This document shows, piece by piece, positions 8,084-15,398 of a DNA stretch of 64,000 nt. The translations under genes and the position numbers were made by a program. Position 1 is the stretch's first letter, and each line of letters begins with the position of its first letter. The stretch spans positions 1 to 64,000 of the forward strand of contig JAZQKK010000019.1 of assembly GCA_045542115.1 (NCBI GenBank). The letters are read 5' to 3'. The stretch comes from RGIG995 sp045542115. Its GTDB lineage: Bacteria > Bacillota > Clostridia > Oscillospirales > UBA644. Below the pieces are notes generated by a model. The model was not told where the DNA came from and did not search any database. It saw only the letters and a list, made by a program, of their open reading frames with translations.

Positions 8084-8338
8084 TTATTTCGCTTTTTCGA
8101 TGATCTCAACGAATCTCCATCTCTTGTCCTTGGACAGGGGACGGGTTTCCATAATGAGGATTTTATCACCGATATGGCACTCGTTATTTTCGTCGTGAAC
8201 CTTCAATTTCGCGGTTCTCTTCATAACCTTGCCGTACATAGGATGACGAACGTTTTCCTTAATAGCAACGACAACGGTCTTATCCATTTTGTCGGAAACA
8301 ACGAGACCGGTTCTGGTTTTTCTCAAATCTCTTTCCAT
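8084..8338 (-). CDS. rpsQ: 30S ribosomal protein S17
   Basis: S17 is an OB-fold primary binder of the 5' domain of 16S rRNA. The 84-residue product begins MERDLRKTRTGLVVSDKMDKTVVVAI and holds the GDKILIMETRPLSKDKRWR segment typical of the family. It sits 17 bases downstream of rpmC. Confidence 0.98.
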   Translation of the reverse strand: MERDLRKTRTGLVVSDKMDKTVVVAIKENVRHPMYGKVMKRTAKLKVHDENNECHIGDKILIMETRPLSKDKRWRFVEIIEKAK

Positions 8339-8355
8339 TGTTCTGCCTCCTGCTC

Positions 8356-8550
8356 TCAGCCTTTGATTTCGTTTTCACGAAGTACGGTCTTCACCCGAGC
8401 AATGTCTTTGCGAACATCGGCAATGCGGATGGGGTTTTCGAGCTGGTTGGTTGCGTGCTGAAAACGAAGAGCGAACAGTTCCGCTTTCAAATCAGCCAAC
8501 TTCTTTTCCAGGTCGGCGGGAGCCATAGCTCTGAGTTCTTTTGCGGTCAT
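8356..8550 (-). CDS. rpmC: 50S ribosomal protein L29
   Basis: L29 is a two-helix protein at the peptide exit tunnel that helps dock trigger factor and SRP. The 64-residue product (MTAKELRAMAPADLEKKL, ending VLRENEIKG) is normal. Its ATG shares one base with the rplP stop (TAATG), so translation of the two is probably coupled. Confidence 0.97.
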   Translation of the reverse strand: MTAKELRAMAPADLEKKLADLKAELFALRFQHATNQLENPIRIADVRKDIARVKTVLRENEIKG

Positions 8551-8990
8551 TAGTTAGCACCTCCGTCAACGATAGCGTCAAGATCGGCCTTGTTGTAGAA
8601 CTTGCACTTCACGGGAAGCTTGTGGCTAGCAAGACGCATAGCTTCACGAGCAACTTCTTCGGAAACGCCAGCCATTTCGAACATAACCCGGCCGGGCTTA
8701 ACTACTGCAACCCAGTATTCGGGAGAACCTTTACCGGAACCCATTCGGGTTTCAGCGGGCTTCTCGGTTACCGGCTTGTCGGGGAAAATCTTAACCCATA
8801 CTTTACCACCACGTTTGGTGTAACGGGTCATAGCGATACGGGCAGCTTCAATCTGATTGCTGGTAATCCAGGCGGGTTCGGTGGTGACAAGACCATATTC
8901 ACCGCTGGTGACACGGTTGCCGCGATAGGCCTTACCCTTTAAACGGCCGCGATGAACGCGTCTGTACTTAACCCTTTTTGGCATTAACAT
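8550..8990 (-). CDS. rplP: 50S ribosomal protein L16
   Basis: L16 organises the A-site tRNA elbow region of the 50S subunit. The 146-residue product begins MLMPKRVKYRRVHRGRLKGKA, the usual Firmicute N-terminus, and keeps the Arg-rich loop and VMFEMAGV region. Its first 23 bases overlap the 3' end of rpsC, and its stop overlaps the rpmC start, indicating tight translational coupling. Confidence 0.98.
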   Translation of the reverse strand: MLMPKRVKYRRVHRGRLKGKAYRGNRVTSGEYGLVTTEPAWITSNQIEAARIAMTRYTKRGGKVWVKIFPDKPVTEKPAETRMGSGKGSPEYWVAVVKPGRVMFEMAGVSEEVAREAMRLASHKLPVKCKFYNKADLDAIVDGGAN

Positions 8991-9648
8991 GGCGTTTGTC
9001 CTCCTTAACCACAGATTTTTTCAGGACTTCACCCTTATAAATCCAAACTTTGATACCGATACGGCCGTAGGTGGTCTTCGCTTCGGCGAAACCGTAGTCG
9101 ATGTCGGCTCTCAGAGTTTGCAGGGGAATAGTTCCTTCGTGATAATGTTCGGTACGTGCAATTTCAGCACCGCCCAGACGGCCGCTGGCATTTACTTTAA
9201 TACCCTTGGCGCCGGCCTTCATCGTGCTGTCGATGGCTTTGCGCATCGCACGACGGAAGGAAACGCGTTTTTCCAGGTCAGCAGCAATGCGTTCTGCAAC
9301 CAGAGTAGCGTTCATATCGGGGCGTTTTTCTTCTACGATGGTGAGAGCGACGGTCTTACCGATCAACTTCTCAACAGCGAGACGAAGTTTTTCAATATCC
9401 TGGCCACCCTTACCGATGACAACACCGGGACGGGCGCAGTGGATAAAGATGCGGACACGCTTGGAGGCGTCGCGTTCGATCTCGATCTGAGGAACGCCAG
9501 CCTGAGCGATCTGCTTTTTGATGAATTTTCTGATTTTATCGTCTTCTACAACCAGGTCGCCGAAGTCTTCGTCACGAACGAACCAACGGGAATCCCAATC
9601 TTTGATGACGCCTACACGGAAACCGTGAGGATTAACTTTTTGTCCCAT
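8968..9648 (-). CDS. rpsC: 30S ribosomal protein S3
   Basis: S3 lines the mRNA entry tunnel and has helicase-supporting residues. The 226-residue product begins MGQKVNPHGFRVGVIKDWDS. It has the KH domain with the GxxG loop (VVIGKGGQDIEKL) around residue 75 and the C-terminal domain (GRLGGAEIARTEHYHEGTIPL). The last eight codons overlap the rplP start. Confidence 0.98.
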   Translation of the reverse strand: MGQKVNPHGFRVGVIKDWDSRWFVRDEDFGDLVVEDDKIRKFIKKQIAQAGVPQIEIERDASKRVRIFIHCARPGVVIGKGGQDIEKLRLAVEKLIGKTVALTIVEEKRPDMNATLVAERIAADLEKRVSFRRAMRKAIDSTMKAGAKGIKVNASGRLGGAEIARTEHYHEGTIPLQTLRADIDYGFAEAKTTYGRIGIKVWIYKGEVLKKSVVKEDKRHVNAKKG

Positions 9649-9660
9649 ATTGACCCTCCC

Positions 9661-9996
9661 TTATTCTTTCTCAGCGAGAACGATGGTAACCTGAGACGTT
9701 CTCTTGAGGATAGTATCGGCGGAACCGCGTGCACGGGGCATCATCCGCTTCATCGTGGGGCCGGGGCCTACGAAACATTCCTTAACGTACAACTTGGAAA
9801 CATCCATTCCGTGGTTATTTTCCGCATTGGCAGCCGCAGATTTGAGCAGCTTCAAACAAGGAGCGCTGGCAGCCTTCGGCGTATGGGTGAGGATCGCAGC
9901 TGCGGTCCCAAGGGGTTTATTCCGGATCAGGTCCAGAACGATCTTGACCTTTCTGGGGGTGATACGGAGACCTCTCAAATAAGCTCTTGCTTCCAT
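9661..9996 (-). CDS. rplV: 50S ribosomal protein L22
   Basis: L22 lines the exit tunnel; its beta-hairpin tip is a macrolide-resistance site. The 111-residue product begins MEARAYLRGLRITPRKVKIVLDLIRNKP and carries the hairpin PRARGSADTILKRTSQVTIVL near the C-terminus, apparently without insertions. It lies between rpsS and rpsC. Confidence 0.98.
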   Translation of the reverse strand: MEARAYLRGLRITPRKVKIVLDLIRNKPLGTAAAILTHTPKAASAPCLKLLKSAAANAENNHGMDVSKLYVKECFVGPGPTMKRMMPRARGSADTILKRTSQVTIVLAEKE

Positions 9997-10015
9997 ATTA
10001 TTTCAGTAACCTCCG

Positions 10016-10297
10016 TTATTTCGATGTGTTCGACGCTTTGGAACCGGAGTGACCTTTGAAGGTACGAGTGGGAGCGAATTCGCCCAACTTGTGACCAACC
10101 ATATCTTCGGTAACATAAACGGGAACGTGCTTTCTGCCATCGTGAACCGCAAAGGTGTGGCCAACGAAGTCAGGGAAAATGGTGGAGGCGCGAGACCAGG
10201 TCTTCACAACTCTCTTTTCACCTTTTTCATTCATATCGAGAACTTTCTTCATCAGAGAAGCTTCGACGTAGGGTCCTTTTTTAACACTTCTGCCCAT
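10016..10297 (-). CDS. rpsS: 30S ribosomal protein S19
   Basis: S19 pairs with S13 in the 30S head. The 93-residue product begins MGRSVKKGPYVEASLMKKV and contains the signature region KTWSRASTIFPDFVGHTFAVHDGRKHVPVYV. It lies 14 bases from rplB. Confidence 0.98.
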   Translation of the reverse strand: MGRSVKKGPYVEASLMKKVLDMNEKGEKRVVKTWSRASTIFPDFVGHTFAVHDGRKHVPVYVTEDMVGHKLGEFAPTRTFKGHSGSKASNTSK

Positions 10298-10311
10298 CTG
10301 TCACACCTCCA

Positions 10312-11145
10312 TTATTTCGCATTTCTGCGTTTTACGATGAACTTATCGGACTTGTTCTTCTTCTTGCGGGTCTTGTAGCCCAGAGCGGGTTTACCCCAAG
10401 GAGTAACAGGACCGGAACGACCGATGGGAGCGCGGCCCTCACCACCACCGTGGGGGTGGTCGCAGGGGTTCATAACAGAACCGCGAACGGTGGGACGGAT
10501 GCCCATATGGCGTTTCTTACCGGCTTTACCGAGGTTAATGTTTTCGTGGTCCTGGTTGCCCACCGTACCGATGGTGGCCTTGCAACGCAGGGAAACGAGG
10601 CGAACTTCACCGGAGGGGAGGCGGACCTGAGCGTATCCGTTTTCCTTTGCCATCAGCTGAGCACCGGCGCCGGCAGAACGGACCATCTGAGCACCCTTAC
10701 CGGGATGCAACTCGATGTTGTGGATATAGGTACCCGTGGGGATGTTCTCCAAGGGCAGGCAGTTACCGACTTTGATATCGGCAGCAGCACCGGAATAGAT
10801 GGTGTCGCCGACGTTCAGGTTCTGAGGAGCCAGGACGTAAGCCTTGGTGCCGTCTTCATACTGAACAAGAGCAATGTTGGCGGTGCGGTTGGGGTCGTAC
10901 TCAATGGTAAGAACCTTGGCAGCAGCATCAACGGTGTTTCTCTTGAAGTCGATAATTCTGTACTTTCTGCGGTTGCCGCCGCCGCGATGACGGACAGTGA
11001 TGCGACCGTAGCTGTTACGACCGGAATATTTCTTCAGAGAAGTGAGAAGAGAGCGTTCCGGTTTGTTGGTGGTAATCTCTTCATAGGTAGAGACGACCAT
11101 AGTTCTCCGAGACGGAGTCGTAGGTTTAAATCTTCTGGTAGGCAT
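10312..11145 (-). CDS. rplB: 50S ribosomal protein L2
   Basis: L2 is required for subunit association and peptidyl-transferase activity. ATG 11143-11145 (MPTRRFKPTTPSRRTM) is chosen because GAGGAGA lies about nine bases upstream and the result, 277 residues, is the standard length; a GTG three codons earlier (11154) sits on top of the Shine-Dalgarno. The C-terminal signature with the essential His (MNPCDHPHGGGEGRAPIG) is intact near residue 226. Confidence 0.97.
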   Translation of the reverse strand: MPTRRFKPTTPSRRTMVVSTYEEITTNKPERSLLTSLKKYSGRNSYGRITVRHRGGGNRRKYRIIDFKRNTVDAAAKVLTIEYDPNRTANIALVQYEDGTKAYVLAPQNLNVGDTIYSGAAADIKVGNCLPLENIPTGTYIHNIELHPGKGAQMVRSAGAGAQLMAKENGYAQVRLPSGEVRLVSLRCKATIGTVGNQDHENINLGKAGKKRHMGIRPTVRGSVMNPCDHPHGGGEGRAPIGRSGPVTPWGKPALGYKTRKKKNKSDKFIVKRRNAK

Positions 11146-11161
11146 TCTTGTCACTCTCCTC

Positions 11162-11458
11162 TTACATCAAGCCGTCGAAGAATTCGATGGTCTTGGAGTC
11201 TGCGGTCAGGGTGACGATGGCTTTCTTGAAGGAAGCGGTAGCACCGCGGGTGTAACCCATTCTCTTCATCTTACCGTCGCAGTTGATCACGTTGACGGCG
11301 GAAACCTTGACCTTGAACAGTTCTTCGACTGCTTTTGCGATTTCGATTTTGTTAGCGTCCTTTGCAACTTTGAACGTGTACTTCTTCTGATTACGAGCCA
11401 GATCCATACTGTTCTCGGTGATGACGGGAGTGAGGATGATATCCTGTGCGAATTTCAT
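11162..11458 (-). CDS. rplW: 50S ribosomal protein L23
   Basis: L23 sits at the tunnel exit and is the main docking site for trigger factor and SRP. The 98-residue product begins MKFAQDIILTPVITENSM and has the typical extended loop (DGKMKRMGYTRGATASFKKA). Its ATG overlaps the last base of the rplD stop, suggesting coupling. Confidence 0.97.
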   Translation of the reverse strand: MKFAQDIILTPVITENSMDLARNQKKYTFKVAKDANKIEIAKAVEELFKVKVSAVNVINCDGKMKRMGYTRGATASFKKAIVTLTADSKTIEFFDGLM

Positions 11459-12078
11459 CAGTTGTACACCTCCTCAACTTTGTTGACAGCCTCTTTGGTA
11501 ATGATGAACTTGTCGTGCTTGACAATGTCATATACGTTCAGAGTGTTCACGCAAGCGGTCTTCACGCCTTCAATATTCCGAGCGGATTTGATGACGACGG
11601 CGTCGGGAGCGGGCATAACCACGAGGGCTTTGTCAGCTACGTTCAGAGCCTTCAAAACGTTGACCATATTCTTGGTCTTGATTTCATCAAATGCCAGGGT
11701 ATCGAGAACGATGAGATTGCCTTCCGCAACCTTGGCAGACAGAGCGGACTTCATCGCAACTCTCTTCGCCTTCTTGTTAACGGAGTATCTGTACTTGCGG
11801 GGCTTGGGACCGAGGGCGATACCGCCGTGAGTCCACTGAGGAGAACGGGTAGAACCCTGACGGGCACGGCCGGTTCCCTTCTGACGCCAGGGCTTCTTGC
11901 CGCCGCCGCTGACTTCGGAACGGGTCAGGGTGGACTGGGTGCCGTGACGCTGATTTGCCAGATAGTTCTTCACCATTTCGTGCATCAGAGGAACGTTGAT
12001 CTGTGCCCCGAAAATGCTGTCGGAAAGTTCCATTTCGCCGGCTTCGTTGCCGAGCATATCGTAAACCTTAATTTTCAT
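11458..12078 (-). CDS. rplD: 50S ribosomal protein L4
   Basis: L4 reaches into the exit tunnel and in some bacteria represses its own operon. The 206-residue product has the N-terminal part (MKIKVYDMLGNEAGEMEL), the tunnel loop (SEVSGGGKKPWRQKGTGRARQGSTRSP around residues 55-80) and the globular C-terminal half. The long structured leader upstream of rpsJ and the structured rpsJ-rplC spacer are plausible targets of L4-type feedback, which is inference only. Confidence 0.97.
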   Translation of the reverse strand: MKIKVYDMLGNEAGEMELSDSIFGAQINVPLMHEMVKNYLANQRHGTQSTLTRSEVSGGGKKPWRQKGTGRARQGSTRSPQWTHGGIALGPKPRKYRYSVNKKAKRVAMKSALSAKVAEGNLIVLDTLAFDEIKTKNMVNVLKALNVADKALVVMPAPDAVVIKSARNIEGVKTACVNTLNVYDIVKHDKFIITKEAVNKVEEVYN

Positions 12079-12095
12079 TTCACTTTCCTCCTATC

Positions 12096-12728
12096 TTATT
12101 TCTTGATGGCGGTCTTAACAACGACCAAACCACCGTTGGGGCCGGGGATGGCACCCTTGATGGCGATGAGATTGTTTTCCGCATCGACCTTGACAACGCT
12201 CAGGTTCTGAATGGTAACCTGTTCGCTACCCATATGACCGGGCATACCCTTACCCTTCATAACTTTGGAAGGAGTGGAGTTTGCACCCATAGAACCTTGA
12301 TGTCTGTGGTAACCGGAGGTACCGTGGGTCATACGCTGTCTGTGGAAACCGAGGCGTTTGACAGTGCCCTGGTATCCTTTACCCTTAGAGATGCCGGTAA
12401 CGTCTACAACGTCGCCGGAAGCAAAGACGTCAGCCTTGATAACGTCGCCGACGTTCATCGCATCGCTGTTGTCCAGCTTAAATTCTTTCAGAACGCGCTT
12501 GTAAGCGACTTCTGCTTTGTCATAGTGACCTTTGAGGGGTTTGACAACCAGCTTTTCCCGGATGTCTTCAAAACCCAACTGTACGGCGTTGTAGCCGTCG
12601 TTGTCTACCGTCTTCTTCTGAACGACGGTGCAGGGGCCGGCTTCCACAACCGTTACGGGAACTACGTTACCGTTTTCCGTAAACAGCTGGGTCATACCGA
12701 TCTTTCTGCCGATAATTCCTTTTTCCAT
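12096..12728 (-). CDS. rplC: 50S ribosomal protein L3
   Basis: L3 is an early 50S assembly protein whose extension reaches the peptidyl-transferase centre. The 210-residue product begins MEKGIIGRKIGMTQLF and has the conserved methylatable-Gln loop region (KRLGFHRQRMTHGTSGYHRHQGSMGANS). Its ribosome-binding site GAAAGGAG lies in a 137-base spacer after rpsJ that holds three inverted repeats. Confidence 0.98.
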   Translation of the reverse strand: MEKGIIGRKIGMTQLFTENGNVVPVTVVEAGPCTVVQKKTVDNDGYNAVQLGFEDIREKLVVKPLKGHYDKAEVAYKRVLKEFKLDNSDAMNVGDVIKADVFASGDVVDVTGISKGKGYQGTVKRLGFHRQRMTHGTSGYHRHQGSMGANSTPSKVMKGKGMPGHMGSEQVTIQNLSVVKVDAENNLIAIKGAIPGPNGGLVVVKTAIKK

Positions 12729-12865
12729 TTTGAAAATCTCCTTTCGGTTATTGGTTGATTTCGGAAAGGGAAATCAACTTGACCGTATACCATATTATAA
12801 TGGTACGGAATGACTTCTTTCCGCTGAGGCAAGTCATTGTTTCCTCGTGCATGGCTGAATTGAAA
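12729..12865 (-). promoter_or_regulatory. Structured rpsJ-rplC intercistronic spacer
   Basis: The usual gap between these two genes is a few tens of bases; here it is 137. Three inverted repeats can be read on the minus strand: AATGACTT/AAGTCATT (12809-12838), CCGTA-CCAT/ATGG-TACGG with a small bulge (12783-12808), and TTGATTT/AAATCAA (12755-12777), the last directly before the rplC ribosome-binding site. None is followed by a clear U-run, so they are not simple terminators. They could be processing sites, a reinitiation control or a ribosomal-protein binding site. TATAAT occurs inside the middle hairpin but has no matching -35 box. Confidence 0.5.
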
Positions 12866-13174
12866 TTAAAGTTTAACTTCGATTTCGACGCCTGCGGGAA
12901 GGTCCACGCTCATCAGAGCTTCAACGACCTTCTGAGAGGGCTTGATGATGTCGATAACACGCTTATGAGTGCGGGTTTCGAACTGTTCGCGGGAGTCCTT
13001 ATATTTATGGACTGCGCGCAGGATCGTGATGATTTCCTTTTCGGTGGGCAGGGGAACGGGTCCGGAAACCTTGGCTCCCATACGGGTCGCAGTAGCGACA
13101 ATCTTTTCACAAGCCTGATCGACCAGGTGATGGTCATAGGATTTCAGCCGAATTCTCATCTTTTCAGTTGCCAT
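12866..13174 (-). CDS. rpsJ: 30S ribosomal protein S10
   Basis: S10 is a 30S head protein and also the NusE component of antitermination complexes. The start is ATG 13172-13174 (MATEKMRIRLKSYDHHLVDQA) behind AAGGAGGCG; a longer in-frame reading back to 13219 begins in the leader and lacks conservation. The product is 102 residues, the family's normal length, and contains PLPTEKEIITILRAVHKYKDSREQFE. It is the first gene of the superoperon. Confidence 0.98.
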   Translation of the reverse strand: MATEKMRIRLKSYDHHLVDQACEKIVATATRMGAKVSGPVPLPTEKEIITILRAVHKYKDSREQFETRTHKRVIDIIKPSQKVVEALMSVDLPAGVEIEVKL

Positions 13175-13500
13175 TTCTTTTCGCCTCCTTAAGTATTTGG
13201 GAAGAGTTTGATCGGACAAGTTATCCGATCAAGACTTGGGCGATGAAAAACCGAACACTGCACCGTGTGTTTCACGGTCCGGACATAAAAATCGGATCAG
13301 GGCAAGCTGATCCAATCGACCGGACAGAAGGTGTCCTTGGACACACTCCGTCAGAAACGTGTGCTGAGAGGTAAAGACTTCGCCTTACGTCAACTAAGTT
13401 CGGTTTCATCCAATTTGAAATCGGATACGGCTCCCCCGGAACTACCTGCCGCCCAAATGCGGATTTCAGCAACCTCCGGGATCATAGCCACTTTGCCATG
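13175..13500 (-). promoter_or_regulatory. Structured 5' leader of the S10 operon
   Basis: From the predicted transcription start near 13501 to the rpsJ ATG, about 325 bases are untranslated. The region is rich in inverted repeats: TTGATCGGA/TCCGATCAA with a seven-base loop (13208-13232), GGATCAG/CTGATCC (around 13293-13312) and GTGTCC/GGACAC (around 13330-13345). No open reading frame of note, T-box specifier or intrinsic terminator was recognised. By analogy with other S10 operons this may mediate feedback control by a ribosomal protein such as L4, but I see no direct proof. Confidence 0.6.
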
Positions 13501-13507
13501 CTTTGCT

Positions 13508-13536
13508 ATTATACCATACACGACCCCGTGTGTCAA
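13508..13536 (-). promoter_or_regulatory. Sigma-A promoter of the S10 operon
   Basis: On the minus strand TTGACA (13531-13536) and TATAAT (13508-13513) are both perfect consensus boxes with a 17-base spacer. This is as strong as a vegetative promoter can look and fits its position upstream of the whole ribosomal superoperon. Confidence 0.9.
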
Positions 13537-13628
13537 GCATTATTTTAAAAAAAATATTGAACTTTTTGTAAACTTTTACCTTTTTTAATTTTACTTTCAC
13601 TTTTTTTGCCTTTTCCCCCTTTTTCCTG

Positions 13629-13657
13629 TTGACATTTCCTTGTTTTTCGTGTAAAAT
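13629..13657 (+). promoter_or_regulatory. Sigma-A promoter of the DUF1292 gene
   Basis: TTGACA (13629-13634) and TAAAAT (13652-13657) are separated by 17 bases. The boxes lie about 40 bases before the start codon at 13699 and are divergent from the S10 promoter. Confidence 0.75.
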
Positions 13658-13698
13658 AGAAGCAGAAACCAAAAATTCAAGAAACGAGGTATAAAACA

Positions 13699-14025
13699 AT
13701 GGAAGAAAGAGATGATATTCTCGCGTTGACCGACGAAGACGGCAACGAAGTCAATTTTGAAATTATCGACGCTGTGGAACACGAGGGCAAGACCTACGTT
13801 CTTCTTACTCCCGCCGAAGCTGGCGAAGAAGATGAAGTGGAAGTCATTATGCTCCGCGTAGAAGACGACGGAGACGAAGACGTTCTGGTCACAGTAGACG
13901 ACGAAGACGAATTTAACACCGTTGCCGCGCTGTTTGACCAGAAAGCGGAAGAATATGATCTGGAAGCAGAAGACGGTTGCCATCACGAAGGATGCGACTG
14001 CGGCTGCGACCACTGCCACGAATAA
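13699..14025 (+). CDS. DUF1292 family acidic protein with Cys/His-rich tail
   Basis: This 108-residue, very acidic protein belongs to the DUF1292 (YrzB-like) family, whose function is not known; relatives often sit in the alaS-ruvX operon of Firmicutes. Residues 5-90 hold the family core (DILALTDEDGNEVNFEIIDAVEHEGKTYVLL and the EVEVIMLRVED strand). The tail CHHEGCDCGCDHCHE at the end concentrates four Cys and four His and looks like a metal-binding site. It is preceded by its own promoter and a GAGG ribosome-binding site. It stands alone here, away from alaS. Confidence 0.8.
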   Translation: MEERDDILALTDEDGNEVNFEIIDAVEHEGKTYVLLTPAEAGEEDEVEVIMLRVEDDGDEDVLVTVDDEDEFNTVAALFDQKAEEYDLEAEDGCHHEGCDCGCDHCHE

Positions 14026-14075
14026 TTTCCCACATCTTCCTGTTTTATTTTACGCATCCGCGTATATATTATAAT

Positions 14076-14367
14076 AGGAAGACAAAAATCAGTCTTCGCT
14101 TATTTCCTGCGAAATACGAGCCCTATGATTTTTCAGTTAAAACCTACACCTTTACTAAGGGAATCACTCTTCCCGTGTGGGGATGCAGGCCTCCCGCCCC
14201 GGACTGCCTTCGCGCCTCCGGTCAGCGGACGTTGGAAGCACAAAGCACGGGAGTGGATTTTACCCGTCCTGCTGTCAAGCAGGTTTACGAAGTCATAACG
14301 TCTCCCCCGAGACGGAACGGAAACCGGTTTTGCGGGATTTCCCCGAGCATTCGCTCGGGGGTTTTTT
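14076..14367 (+). ncRNA. Candidate structured small RNA, class unknown
   Basis: The stretch between DUF1292 and the minus-strand thuA-like gene has no convincing reading frame but is dense in stems: GAAGAC/GTCTTC (14079-14097), CCCGTG/CACGGG enclosing a 65-base GC-rich domain (about 14172-14250), CCTGCT/AGCAGG (around 14268-14283), GTCTC/GAGAC (around 14299-14314), and a canonical intrinsic terminator at 14341-14367. A TATAAT box at 14070-14075 precedes it, but its -35 box is poor. Size and layout recall stand-alone RNAs such as 6S, yet I could not match tmRNA, RNase P, SRP or a known riboswitch. The exact ends are guesses. Confidence 0.45.
14341..14367 (+). terminator. Intrinsic terminator of the candidate RNA
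   Basis: CCCCGAGC/GCTCGGGG forms an eight-base-pair stem with an ATTC loop followed by six T. No reading frame ends just upstream, so it terminates a non-coding transcript or a long DUF1292 transcript. Confidence 0.85.
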
Positions 14368-14429
14368 ATAGGGAAACGGCCTTCCTTTCTTTTTAGAAGA
14401 AGAGAATGAAAGCGAAAGAAAAGCCAGGG

Positions 14430-14450
14430 CCGGCGGATTCCATCCGCCGG
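14430..14450. repeat. GGCGGA/TCCGCC hairpin repeat, copy A
   Basis: CCGGCGGAT/ATCCGCCGG with a three-base loop. A similar hairpin (CGGCGGAA/TTCCGCCG) occurs at 34013-34031, in both cases followed by an AT-rich tail and near CTTTC palindromes, suggesting a small dispersed repeat rather than two independent terminators. Confidence 0.5.
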
Positions 14451-14470
14451 GGAATTATTTATAGTAATCT

Positions 14471-14508
14471 AAAAAAACAAGACCGGCACGCTCCCTCGTG
14501 TCGGTCTT
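14471..14508 (-). terminator. Intrinsic terminator of the ptsH-uvrC-thuA transcript
   Basis: On the minus strand AAGACCGACACG/CGTGCCGGTCTT forms a long stem with an AGGGAG loop, followed by GTTTTTTT. It lies about 120 bases beyond the end of the thuA-like gene. Confidence 0.8.
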
Positions 14509-14575
14509 AAAGCATCATATAAAACTTCCGCCGTTGCAAGAACTGCAAAGGCCTTCGCTTTTCTTTCTTTTTGGC

Positions 14576-14611
14576 TCTTTTCTTTCTTTTCACGTGAAAA
14601 GAAAGAAAAGA
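14576..14611. repeat. Perfect 36-base CTTTC palindrome, copy 1
   Basis: A perfect inverted repeat centred on CACGTG at 14591-14596, with pyrimidine-rich (CTTTC-type) left arm and purine-rich right arm. Two related palindromes lie at 33972-34005 and 34135-34162, near unrelated genes. See the findings. Confidence 0.7.
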
Positions 14612-14626
14612 ACACCCCGTCATCAC

Positions 14627-15382
14627 TTATCTCACGTAATCCGTGGGCTGGTCGCCGGTTTTCCGGCGTTCTTCGGGCGAAATTTTGGAGTGAGGACAGG
14701 TCAATTCCACGGTGCAGTTGGGGGCCGCCCAATAGACGCCGTTGGTGATAATTTTTTGAATATGTTGATTTTTAAAGGTGGGGAAGGTCTCGTGGCCCGG
14801 TTGTACGTACAAGATTCGTCCCAACCCCCGGGTGAAGGTGCAGACGGAACGGAATACCTCGCCGCCGGAATACCAACCGATCATCAAAAGGTCGTCAGGG
14901 GTAGGAATATCGAACCGTTCCCCGTAGGTCTCTTCCCCGTCCAATTCAAAATATTCGGGGACGCCCTTCATCACCGGATGATTGGGCGCAATATTCCAAA
15001 GCCGTTCATAATCTCTCGATTCCCGCCATTGCAGATTCCCCGTTGTTCCCATCAACTTCCGGAAAATCTTGGAATGATGGGCAGAATGAAGGGCAATGAA
15101 CCCCATCCCGGCCTGAACGCGGTTGTAAATTTTTTCCACCCATTCGTCAGGAACGTCATTGTGACGGATGTGTGCCCACCAAATCAGAACGTCGGTATTT
15201 TCCAGAATTTCGTCGGAAAGGCCGATGTTTTCCTGATCCAAGGTGGCGGTACGAATCAAAAACTCCTCGTTACTTCCGAGAAATTCTCTAATACAATTAT
15301 GAATTCCGTCAGGATAGATAGCCTTTACGTTTTCATTGGTTTGTTCGTGACAAAATTCGTTCCAAATCAAAACTCGAATCAT
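14627..15382 (-). CDS. ThuA-like (trehalose utilization) domain protein
   Basis: ThuA-like proteins have a class I glutamine amidotransferase-type fold and occur in sugar-utilization clusters; their reaction is poorly defined. Read from ATG 15380-15382 (MIRVLIWNEFCHEQTNENV) behind AAAAAGGAGTC, the product is 251 residues. Landmarks are DVLIWWAHIRHNDVP around residue 65, GMGFIALHSAHHSKIF around 90, and GRILYVQPGHETFP near 205, all typical of the family. It has no signal peptide. It lies 16 bases downstream of uvrC and probably ends the ptsH-uvrC transcript, an odd pairing with DNA repair. Confidence 0.85.
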   Translation of the reverse strand: MIRVLIWNEFCHEQTNENVKAIYPDGIHNCIREFLGSNEEFLIRTATLDQENIGLSDEILENTDVLIWWAHIRHNDVPDEWVEKIYNRVQAGMGFIALHSAHHSKIFRKLMGTTGNLQWRESRDYERLWNIAPNHPVMKGVPEYFELDGEETYGERFDIPTPDDLLMIGWYSGGEVFRSVCTFTRGLGRILYVQPGHETFPTFKNQHIQKIITNGVYWAAPNCTVELTCPHSKISPEERRKTGDQPTDYVR

Positions 15383-15398
15383 AACAAAAGACTCCTTT

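Noticed and set aside
12783..12808. Internal promoter before rplC (TATAAT at about 12795)
   Set aside because: The box lies within a hairpin and no -35 element is found at 16-18 bases.
14219..14250. Possible SRP RNA domain IV (GGTCAG...GGAAGCA)
   Set aside because: The words recall the SRP helix-8 motif, but the loop does not fold into a GGAA-capped hairpin and the flanks do not pair as in SRP RNA.
14177..14371. Small plus-strand open frames across the candidate RNA
   Set aside because: No ribosome-binding site, atypical composition, and they overlap the stems and the terminator.
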